Source of the DNA: an uncultured Aquimarina sp.
GTDB taxonomy: Bacteria > Bacteroidota > Bacteroidia > Flavobacteriales > Flavobacteriaceae
Length of the DNA stretch: 64,000 bases
Assembly (NCBI GenBank): GCA_947489685.1
Contig: CANLEM010000001.1
Location: 868,001 to 932,000 of the forward strand
Reading direction: 5' to 3'
The notes beneath the pieces were generated by a model, which was given only the letters and a program-made list of their open reading frames with translations, had not been told where the DNA came from and searched no databases. The translations under genes were made by a program, and so were the position numbers. Below, piece after piece: positions 35,022-41,542 of the stretch; the first letter of the stretch is position 1; the number at the start of each line of letters is the position of its first letter.

Positions 35022-35537
35022 ATGAGTTTATATAAAGTTTATGGAGTTGTGTTAATATTGACATTTATTTCCTGTAATCAAACTTCTAATGATACGTCTA
35101 AGACATCACAAACTGAATCTAAAGACGATATGGAAATTACTGCTCAACAAGGTGTGATTACAAAAAGAAGCACAAAAAACTTTGAAGATACTTATGCCGC
35201 ATTGGTAGAATTAATTCAGAATAACCCTAATTTAAAAATTGTTGCGCAGTTGGATCATCAGGCTAATGCCGCTTCGGTTGGTCTAACTTTAAACCCGACA
35301 AAGATTATTATGTTTGGGAACCCCAGATTAGGAACCCCTCTAATGCAAAGTTCTCAAACTACCGGATTAGATTTACCTCAAAAAATGTTAGTTTGGGAAA
35401 ATGATAAAGGAGAAGTATATGTATCATATAATGATCCTGCTTATTTAAAAAACAGACATGCTTTTGAGAAAAATGAAGTTTTAGAAAAAATGAAAGGAGC
35501 ATTAGATAAAATATCAAATGTGGCCGCAGGATTGTAA
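35022..35537 (+). CDS. DUF302 lipoprotein
   Basis: 171 residues. The N-terminus is a lipoprotein signal (ILTFISCNQTSN, Cys19 as the likely lipid site). The rest is one DUF302 domain (about 50-170): FEDTYAALVELIQNNPNLKIVA, MFGNPRLGTPLMQSSQTTGLDLPQKMLVW and VSYNDPAYLKNRH. DUF302 is a small alpha-beta fold of unknown function, sometimes found near redox or sulfur genes. Ends in a clear terminator. No functional partner adjoins it. Confidence 0.9.
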   Translation: MSLYKVYGVVLILTFISCNQTSNDTSKTSQTESKDDMEITAQQGVITKRSTKNFEDTYAALVELIQNNPNLKIVAQLDHQANAASVGLTLNPTKIIMFGNPRLGTPLMQSSQTTGLDLPQKMLVWENDKGEVYVSYNDPAYLKNRHAFEKNEVLEKMKGALDKISNVAAGL

Positions 35538-35564
35538 ATTAGATTCTATAACTTCAAAAGATAA

Positions 35565-35595
35565 CCAGATAACCGAAATAGTTATCTGGATTTTT
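35565..35595 (+). terminator. Terminator after the DUF302 gene
   Basis: Nine-bp perfect stem CCAGATAAC (35565-35573) / GTTATCTGG (35581-35589), 7-base loop, then ATTTTTAA. A good intrinsic terminator between convergent genes. Confidence 0.85.
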
Positions 35596-35616
35596 AAGTC
35601 TCGCTAGTGTTGTGGG

Positions 35617-35958
35617 TTAATTCTGCACTTTTACTTTTATAGGCCCTCCACTGGATACATAACTCCCTCCAATTTCGTCAATATTGATATCCAATTCATC
35701 ACGTGTACTGATTTCGTTAAGGTTCACTTTAAGTTTATCATAGGTATCGATACTTTTTATATTAACATCAATCTCATCTGTATTGCTTATGCGCACAGTA
35801 ATAGTACCATCTTCGTTAATAGGTAAATTACTAAGCATACCATGAGATGAACCATTGGCATGAGCTTTAGGGATAATTTCAATATCGCGTACTACTATAA
35901 TTACTAAGCAAACGGTAATTACTGTAAACAAAAATCTAGTGTATCTATCGGTTTTCAT
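35617..35958 (-). CDS. Small membrane-anchored or secreted protein, unknown
   Basis: 113 residues. A single hydrophobic helix (about 8-24) follows a basic start. The rest is hydrophilic with short internal quasi-repeats, of the kind NTDEIDVNIKSI, TYDKLKVNLNEI and TRDELDINIDEI, about 16 residues apart, ending GGPIKVKVQN. This looks like a small periplasmic beta-repeat protein. I do not recognise a family, although comparable Asp/Ile-rich short proteins occur in flavobacteria. It is convergent with the DUF302 gene and has 260 bases of non-coding sequence upstream. Confidence 0.65.
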   Translation of the reverse strand: MKTDRYTRFLFTVITVCLVIIVVRDIEIIPKAHANGSSHGMLSNLPINEDGTITVRISNTDEIDVNIKSIDTYDKLKVNLNEISTRDELDINIDEIGGSYVSSGGPIKVKVQN

Positions 35959-36139
35959 AATATTTGATTTATAGTTATTAAATAGGCACCAATTAAGATG
36001 CCAGAAAGAATGATTCGTACTTATATTTTAATTAGTTAGCTCAATCTTAGAGCAAAAAAAATGAACTTAAGAATTTAAGGGTAATATGTAAGGTGATTTT
36101 AAATGCCTTATTATCAATGCTAAAACTAAAAAAAATGAC

Positions 36140-36147
36140 TAGATTTG
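36140..36147 (+). promoter_or_regulatory. -7 box upstream of the acyltransferase-like membrane gene
   Basis: TAGATTTG matches TAnnTTTG, 71 bases before the ATG. The rest of the 260-base gap 35959-36218 shows no further structure that I can support. Confidence 0.35.
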
Positions 36148-36218
36148 CACTTTTTTTAAGCAATATTAGCCCCCGAAACTCGTTTTTTGGGTAACTAAAC
36201 TAACCAAAGACCTCAATT

Positions 36219-37406
36219 ATGACTAAACCTGCTAGTCGATTGCATTTTCTGGATGCAATTCGTGCATTTGCTATTATAATGATGCTTCAAGGACATTTTG
36301 TTCATGCATTATTAGATGATTTTTATAGAGACAAAAGCAATATCTTTTATAGTACTTGGGAATATTTGAGAGGGATGACCGCTCCGACCTTTTTTACCAT
36401 TACTGGTTTTATTTTTACATATTTATTATTAAAACAAGAAACCGTTGGTTTGGACAACCCAAGAGTGTTAAAAGGAATAAAAAGGGCTATAAAAGTTATT
36501 TTGTGGGGCTACCTATTACGGATAAGCTTTTTTGCAATTTTCAGTGGTACAGTAAATCCTTCTTTTTTTTATGTCGATGTTCTACAATGTAGTGGTACCT
36601 CTTTATTACTGTTAATAGGGCTATATCTTATTTCTTATCGTAATCCTCACAAAGCGTTGTTTCAAAAAATTGTGTTAGGTGCGGGGGTAGTAATTTTTTT
36701 ATTACAACCTATTTATAGTAGTTGTATTCTGGAGTTTTTACCACAGACCATAGCAAATTACTTTACCAATAAAAATGGATCAGTTTTTACCTTATTTCCA
36801 TGGTTTGGATATGTCTGTTTTGGCAGTTTTATGGCAACTCTATTTTTGAAATATGGTAAGCAGAAAATGTTTCAAAAATATGCAATTACCTTATTTTTAC
36901 TTATAGGGTTACTGTTGATTTTTTATTCTTCGAGTATGTTGATGTTGCTTCATGGTTTTACAGGTGCAGGAATTTTTAAGGCCGTTGCGTATAATAATTT
37001 CTTGTTTATTAGATTAGGTAATGTATGTGTTTTGTTTGCTATTTTCATGCTAATCAAAGATTATCTCGCTCATCCAGTAATCACAAAAATAGGAGGTAAG
37101 ACCCTGTCGATATACATCATTCATTTTTTTGTATTGTATGGTAGTTGGTTTGGTTTAGGGTTGAGTCGTTTCTTTTATCATGATTTATCTCCTACTCAAG
37201 TAATAATAGGTGCTCTACTTTTTGTTATGAGTATTTGTTCATTAGTCTTGTATTATTATAAATACGAAAAAGAAATAAAAGAAAATGCTCAAGTATTATT
37301 GGGTTTTTCTATGAAAAAGATCTCAGTACATCTACCAGAAATTATCTCTGAAATAAGGAATGTAATTATCCGGGCTTATAATAATATTAAATATGCCAGG
37401 CGTTAA
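36219..37406 (+). CDS. Heparan-alpha-glucosaminide N-acetyltransferase-like membrane protein (DUF1624)
   Basis: 395 residues with about ten membrane helices. The opening SRLHFLDAIRAFAIIMMLQGHFVHALLD and then RGMTAPTFFTITGFIFTYLL are typical of the DUF1624/HGSNAT-like family, which carries acetyl groups across the membrane in its best-studied members. The conserved histidine is His27 or His30 in QGHFVHA. The C-terminal tail (about 345-395) is basic and cytoplasmic. The substrate in flavobacteria is not known; a cell-envelope sugar is plausible. A DoxX gene follows after 72 bases. Confidence 0.85.
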   Translation: MTKPASRLHFLDAIRAFAIIMMLQGHFVHALLDDFYRDKSNIFYSTWEYLRGMTAPTFFTITGFIFTYLLLKQETVGLDNPRVLKGIKRAIKVILWGYLLRISFFAIFSGTVNPSFFYVDVLQCSGTSLLLLIGLYLISYRNPHKALFQKIVLGAGVVIFLLQPIYSSCILEFLPQTIANYFTNKNGSVFTLFPWFGYVCFGSFMATLFLKYGKQKMFQKYAITLFLLIGLLLIFYSSSMLMLLHGFTGAGIFKAVAYNNFLFIRLGNVCVLFAIFMLIKDYLAHPVITKIGGKTLSIYIIHFFVLYGSWFGLGLSRFFYHDLSPTQVIIGALLFVMSICSLVLYYYKYEKEIKENAQVLLGFSMKKISVHLPEIISEIRNVIIRAYNNIKYARR

Positions 37407-37478
37407 TAGAGGTTGATGGCTTTTTTATTGTGTTAAAAATCAGTATCTTATAGTGGTTTAACCAATACATGTTTTATC

Positions 37479-37901
37479 ATGCCAACAATAAAGTCATTAA
37501 ATAAATGGGCTAATGCGCATTCGTATTACCCATTAGATCTATTAAGAATAGCTTTAGGTGTATTTCTATTCATTAAGGGCATAAATTTTATAAGTAATAG
37601 TCAGGTTTTGGTAGATTTAATTAAACCAGTTCAAAACCTTGCTGGTTCGATGATTGTTATTCATTATGTTGCACCAGCGCATTTGGTAGGGGGAGTTCTG
37701 ATTGCGTTTGGTTTATTAACTCGATGGTCTGTTACCGCGCAATTACCTTTGCTGATAGGAGCAGTTCTTATAAATTTTTTAGGAGAAATGAATGCAGCAA
37801 ACCTTATTATAGCTAGCGTTATATTAGTGTTGTGTATATTCTTTTTGTTTTACGGATCTGGAAAACATTCTGTAGATTATTACTTAAAAATGCAACAATA
37901 G
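37479..37901 (+). CDS. DoxX family membrane protein
   Basis: 140 residues with four membrane helices: LDLLRIALGVFLFIKGINFI, MIVIHYVAPAHLVGGVLIAF, LLTRWSVTAQLPLLIGAVL and LIIASVILVLCIFFLFYGSG. This matches the DoxX/DoxD-like small quinol-associated family. Several relatives take part in redox or thiosulfate metabolism, but this branch has no assigned function. It ends in a terminator and may be co-transcribed with the DUF1624 gene. Confidence 0.88.
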   Translation: MPTIKSLNKWANAHSYYPLDLLRIALGVFLFIKGINFISNSQVLVDLIKPVQNLAGSMIVIHYVAPAHLVGGVLIAFGLLTRWSVTAQLPLLIGAVLINFLGEMNAANLIIASVILVLCIFFLFYGSGKHSVDYYLKMQQ

Positions 37902-37940
37902 CATTTGGAAATAATTGGATACCGAATTTATTACAAAATA

Positions 37941-37969
37941 AAAAACCACTCCCTTTGGAGTGGTTTTTT
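37941..37969. terminator. Terminator after the DoxX gene
   Basis: Stem AAAAACCACTCC (37941-37952) / GGAGTGGTTTTT (37957-37968) around CTTT, followed by further T. Symmetric, so it can also end the leftward gene at 37988. Confidence 0.9.
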
Positions 37970-37987
37970 AATGCTTTTTAAAAATGT

Positions 37988-38353
37988 TTACCATCCGGAT
38001 AAGCGAGATTCTCCTCCTTGGGTAGGTACATTAAAATAAATCGTATCCATTACTTTAGAAGTATGAATACTATTTTTTTCTCCAATAATTCTCTTTTTAT
38101 TTTTTTGAAGCTGTTTTTTAATCTTTCTCCATTCTCTTCGGCTAAAAAACTGTTTGTCGCTACGAGATACATTCTCCATAGGTGTAGTTAATAATAACCT
38201 GTCTACTTCTGAAACTTTATCCGTACTATACTGTTCTTCCTGAATTTGATTATCAATAGTTTTTACCGACGTTAGATCATTTTTGTAATCTTGACCAAAC
38301 GAAACACCAAAAACACAGAAAAAAGCGATGGTGATTATTGTTCTTAATTTCAT
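37988..38353 (-). CDS. Small secreted hypothetical protein
   Basis: 121 residues. Signal peptide about 1-20 (FGVSFGQ), then a charged, helical stretch with WRKIKKQLQKNKKRII. No family is recognised. It is likely periplasmic or secreted. It stands alone behind the metK gene on the same strand, 207 bases away. That gap contains an 8-base CCTACGGA element and AT-rich sequence, but no promoter that I could assign. Confidence 0.6.
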   Translation of the reverse strand: MKLRTIITIAFFCVFGVSFGQDYKNDLTSVKTIDNQIQEEQYSTDKVSEVDRLLLTTPMENVSRSDKQFFSRREWRKIKKQLQKNKKRIIGEKNSIHTSKVMDTIYFNVPTQGGESRLSGW

Positions 38354-38560
38354 CTCCCTAAAATTTTAATAATTGCGTGTAATTCTAATACTTAAATATT
38401 CCTAAAAATTAATATTCTTTTTCCCCCGAAATGATACATTATGTATCTAAATATTAACGATATAAAAATAACAATATTACTTGAGTTAGACCTACGGAAA
38501 AACCGCAATTTTTCAGTGTAAAACTATAAATTCGACAAAGCACTATAAAAGCCGATAAAA

Positions 38561-39817
38561 CTATATGTTAAAGGCTGCCTTTACGGCATCTACATGATCC
38601 AATTTCTCCCATGTAAACAATTCTACTTCTCGTTCTATTTTACCAGAATAAGGACTGTTAAAGACTTTGGTAACAGTTTTAGGTTCTTTACCCATGTGGC
38701 CATAAGCAGCGGTTTCCAAATATATAGGATTGCGCAATTTAAGACGTTGTTCTATCGCCGCTGGACGCATGTCAAAAATTTTGCTAACTTTTTCAGCGAT
38801 TTCACCATCTGTTAAGTTCAAATTGCTACTTCCATAGGTATCTACGAAAATTGAAGTAGGTTCAACAACTCCAATTGCATATGATACTTGCACCAATACT
38901 TCGCTAGCTACACCTGCGGCAACTAAGTTTTTGGCAATATGTCTAGAAGCATATGCGGCAGAACGATCCACCTTGCTAGGATCTTTTCCAGAAAAAGCTC
39001 CACCTCCATGTGCACCTTTACCTCCATACGTATCTACAATGATTTTTCTTCCTGTAAGACCAGTGTCTCCATGAGGACCCCCAATTACAAATTTGCCAGT
39101 TGGATTAATATGGTATGTTATTTTATCATTGAATAATTTTTGAACATATTCTGGTAATTGAGCAATTACTCTAGGTATCAAAATAGAAACAATGTCGTTT
39201 TTTATTTTGGTAAGCATTACTTCATCATTACTATCAAAATCATCATGTTGCGTAGATACCACAATAGCAACAATTCTTTGAGGAATATTATCATCGCTAT
39301 ACTCTATCGTAACCTGACTTTTAGAATCTGGACGTAAATAAGGAATTTCTGTTCCTTCTCGTCTCAACGCTGCCAGTTCCATCAAAATTTTATGAGAAAT
39401 ATCAAGAGCCAAAGGCATGTAATTTGCAGTTTCTTTAGAAGCATAACCAAACATCATTCCTTGATCTCCGGCACCTTGTTCCTCTTTAGTTTCTCTATCA
39501 ACACCTTGGTTAATGTCCTGCGATTGTTCATGAATCAAAGAGATTACACCACACGAATCTCCACTAAACTGATATGCTCCCTTGGTATACCCAATTTTAT
39601 TTATTACTTCTCGAGCAATCTGTTGTACGTCTAGATACGTTTGAGACTTTACTTCTCCGGCAAGAACTACTTGACCAGTAGTAACTAGTGTTTCACATGC
39701 TACTTTTGAGTCAGGGTCAAAAGCTAAAAAATTATCTAATAAAGCGTCACTTATTTGATCTGCTACTTTATCTGGATGTCCTTCAGATACACTTTCTGAA
39801 GTAAATAAATATGCCAT
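38561..39817 (-). CDS. metK: S-adenosylmethionine synthetase
   Basis: 418 residues. It makes SAM from methionine and ATP. Seen: the N-terminal [17 protein letters not shown], the catalytic loop region [12 protein letters not shown], the glycine-rich [20 protein letters not shown] and [19 protein letters not shown]. The family's usual length is about 384-420. The gene is read leftward with a roughly 145-base leader that contains the SAM-II-like element at 39885-39957 and a promoter at 39969-39996. SAM made here is used by EgtD, by CobA and by other methyltransferases. It closes the methionine cycle of the neighbouring operons. Confidence 0.97.
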   Translation of the reverse strand: MAYLFTSESVSEGHPDKVADQISDALLDNFLAFDPDSKVACETLVTTGQVVLAGEVKSQTYLDVQQIAREVINKIGYTKGAYQFSGDSCGVISLIHEQSQDINQGVDRETKEEQGAGDQGMMFGYASKETANYMPLALDISHKILMELAALRREGTEIPYLRPDSKSQVTIEYSDDNIPQRIVAIVVSTQHDDFDSNDEVMLTKIKNDIVSILIPRVIAQLPEYVQKLFNDKITYHINPTGKFVIGGPHGDTGLTGRKIIVDTYGGKGAHGGGAFSGKDPSKVDRSAAYASRHIAKNLVAAGVASEVLVQVSYAIGVVEPTSIFVDTYGSSNLNLTDGEIAEKVSKIFDMRPAAIEQRLKLRNPIYLETAAYGHMGKEPKTVTKVFNSPYSGKIEREVELFTWEKLDHVDAVKAAFNI

Positions 39818-39836
39818 TGTTTTTGTTTTATAGAGA

Positions 39837-39881
39837 CTAATAAGACGGGATTACAACACAAAGCTTTCGATGATTAGTCAT
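39837..39881 (-). other. Short upstream ORF in the metK leader
   Basis: A 14-codon frame starting ATG at 39881 encodes [14 protein letters not shown] and stops 19 bases before the metK start. It begins just past the 3' edge of the SAM-II-like element. No ribosome site is visible; coding is unproven. Confidence 0.2.
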
Positions 39882-39884
39882 TTA

Positions 39885-39957
39885 TCGAACTGCTTTAGCA
39901 TTTTTAACATTGAAAAACATAATGTTTCGGGTTGCAATCAGTCAAATCTATCCCTGA
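39885..39957 (-). promoter_or_regulatory. SAM-II-like riboswitch in the metK leader (long-loop type)
   Basis: On the minus strand the leader reads GATTTGACTGATTGCA (39948-39933), then ACCCG, then a 6-bp hairpin AACATT/AATGTT (39926-39921 with 39911-39906), then TTAAAAATGCTAAAG. The blocks GATTTGAC, TTGCA and GCTAAAG match the conserved core of SAM-II. The defining pseudoknot is present: GACTG (39943-39939) pairs with CAGTT (39892-39888) directly after GCTAAAG. P1 is short (GGG with CCC) and the inserted hairpin is atypical. Known SAM-II RNAs switch off methionine genes when SAM is abundant. Assignment is from pattern, not from a covariance model. Confidence 0.7.
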
Positions 39958-39968
39958 AAATATGTGGG

Positions 39969-39996
39969 CAAAGGTAAAAAAAATGATAATATGCAA
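39969..39996 (-). promoter_or_regulatory. metK promoter
   Basis: On the minus strand TTG (39996-39994), 17-base spacer, TACCTTTG (39976-39969), an exact match to TTG-N17-TAnnTTTG. It precedes the SAM-II-like element, so the element would be fully transcribed. Confidence 0.7.
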
Positions 39997-40112
39997 AAGT
40001 TTTTAACGTATCATTATTTTTTTGCTAGAGATGACCTTAATTATGTTATGGTTTTTTAGGACTAAGTAATTTTTTAATGAAACATGTTATGGTTTAAAAA
40101 TAATTACTAGTT

Positions 40113-40138
40113 TTGTCTTCAAGTTTCTTATACATTTT
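40113..40138 (+). promoter_or_regulatory. Possible promoter of the metX operon
   Basis: TTG (40113-40115), 15-base spacer, TACATTTT (40131-40138). The spacer is short and the last base differs from TAnnTTTG, but it lies just upstream of the SAM-I riboswitch as expected. The region 39997-40112 between the two promoters contains a 12-base direct repeat (ATGTTATGGTTT at 40043-40054 and 40084-40095). Confidence 0.35.
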
Positions 40139-40147
40139 AGTAAGTTA

Positions 40148-40290
40148 TTAAGAAAGGTGGAGGGAGTAGACCCTGTGAAACCTTAGCAACCCTTTATACG
40201 TAAAGAAGGTGCTAAATTCTATCTCGATTGATATTCGGGAAAAGATAACTCGATGTAATTACTATTCAGTAATTTTCATTCCCTTTCTTT
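40148..40290 (+). promoter_or_regulatory. SAM-I (S-box) riboswitch of the metX operon
   Basis: The diagnostic S-box core is present: AAGAAAGGTGGAGGGA, then CCTGTGAAACCTTAGCAACC and AAGGTGCTAAATTC. P1 closes as AAGAAAGG (40150-40157) with CCTTTCTT (40282-40289). S-box RNAs bind SAM and repress downstream methionine genes. A U-rich stretch follows P1, but a separate terminator hairpin is not evident. It lies 84 bases before the truncated metY start and controls metX, thrA, osmC-like and metZ. A second copy is at 55457. Confidence 0.93.
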
Positions 40291-40374
40291 TTAATTTTCT
40301 ATGTCCAATCGCAATATAATATGCGTTTGATGTATTTGAATTTTAGCAATTATTAAAATTTAAATTAGAAAATT

Positions 40375-40536
40375 ATGAGTACTCAAAAATTTACCGCAGA
40401 AGCTTTACATGCCGGTCATGATTTAAGAAAGAAGGCTACGGATTTATCTACTCGTCGTGCGATATCTTCCATTTTTAATTTGTTAGTATCAAGTGTAAGG
40501 GGAGTTTTTGCAACTGTTGATCAAACGGTAAAGTAA
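40375..40536 (+). pseudogene. Truncated metY start (53-codon ORF behind the SAM-I riboswitch)
   Basis: A 53-residue frame that begins MSTQKFTAEALHAGHD, matching the usual flavobacterial O-acetylhomoserine sulfhydrylase (MetY) N-terminus. The match stops at residue 16; no PLP-enzyme core follows, and no other frame restores it. The stop at 40534-40536 is 19 bases before metX. The place is where metY normally stands, directly after the S-box. The simplest reading is a remnant left by deletion of metY, with the metZ-type enzyme downstream taking over. Alternatively the short peptide may have been kept as a leader peptide. It is too short to be judged by codon use. Confidence 0.6.
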
Positions 40537-40555
40537 GTTTATAATATCTTTTTAT

Positions 40556-41530
40556 ATGCTTCAAAAAATAAACATCTCCAATTTTGCCACAGAAAAAGGT
40601 GGGTATGTAGATAAGGTTACTTTGACCTATGAGGTTTTTGGCCCTTCTTTGGGTCAGGCACCTATAGTTCTTGTTAATCATGCCCTAACAGGTAACTCTA
40701 CCGTATGTGGTGATAATGGGTGGTGGAATGGCATGATAGGAGAAGGCAGATGTATTGATACAGAGGTGTACTCGGTACTTTCTTTTAATATTCCGGGTAA
40801 TGGTTATGATGGTGTGGAGGGAAATTTGATTCAGGAATATGATGTATTTAATGCTCGTGACATTGCCGCTATTTTTCTAAAGGGATTAGAGCAGTTACGG
40901 ATTACGGAGCTATATGCAGTTATTGGTGGTTCTGTTGGGGGTGGAATTGCTTGGGAGTTAGCGGCTTTGAAACCTACATTAATTCAACATTTAATTCCTA
41001 TTGCTACCGATTGGAAATCTACCGATTGGTTAAAAGCAAATTGCTTAGTTCAAGAACAAATTTTATTGAACTCTACAAACCCGGTTCATGATGCCCGATT
41101 ACACGCTATGCTAATGTATAGAACTCCCGAATCCTTTAAACTAAAATTCAATAGAACATTTAACAAGGATGAAAATATGTTCAATATAGAGAGTTGGTTA
41201 TTTCATCACGGCAAAAAATTGAATGAGCGATTTACACTTTCTGCGTATAAAGAGCTCAATTATATCCTGGCAAATATTGATATTACCGAAGGTAGAGAGG
41301 GGAGATTCCCGGAAATAGCAGGCACTATACAATCCGAGATTCATATTATTAGTGTTAATTCGGATGTTTTTTTTACCGAAAATGAAGATAAAATTACATA
41401 TCAAGAACTTAAGAAAGTAAAACAGAATGTAACTCATCAAGTAATTGATTCTGTGCATGGACATGATGCTTTTTTAATAGAATTCGAGCAATTAAGCGAG
41501 TTGTTAAAGGAGGTTTTTAAAAGAAATTAA
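40556..41530 (+). CDS. metX: Homoserine O-acetyltransferase (MetX-type alpha/beta hydrolase)
   Basis: 324 residues, shorter than typical MetX (about 350-380). Seen: IVLVNHALTGNSTVCGDNGWW, LSFNIPGNGYDG, the nucleophile Ser126 in AVIGGSVGGGIAWELA and the C-terminal acid/His in HIISVNSDVFF and VHGHDAFL. It activates homoserine by acetylation (or succinylation; specificity is decided by a few residues and not read here). It is the first intact gene after the SAM-I riboswitch and is 12 bases before thrA. Confidence 0.92.
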   Translation: MLQKINISNFATEKGGYVDKVTLTYEVFGPSLGQAPIVLVNHALTGNSTVCGDNGWWNGMIGEGRCIDTEVYSVLSFNIPGNGYDGVEGNLIQEYDVFNARDIAAIFLKGLEQLRITELYAVIGGSVGGGIAWELAALKPTLIQHLIPIATDWKSTDWLKANCLVQEQILLNSTNPVHDARLHAMLMYRTPESFKLKFNRTFNKDENMFNIESWLFHHGKKLNERFTLSAYKELNYILANIDITEGREGRFPEIAGTIQSEIHIISVNSDVFFTENEDKITYQELKKVKQNVTHQVIDSVHGHDAFLIEFEQLSELLKEVFKRN

Positions 41531-41542
41531 AATTTTAGATAA

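Noticed and set aside
38480-38500. CCTACGGA element shared as CGTAGGTC with 46374-46385 upstream of the cys operon
   Set aside because: Only about 8 bases shared and in different orientation and context; likely chance.
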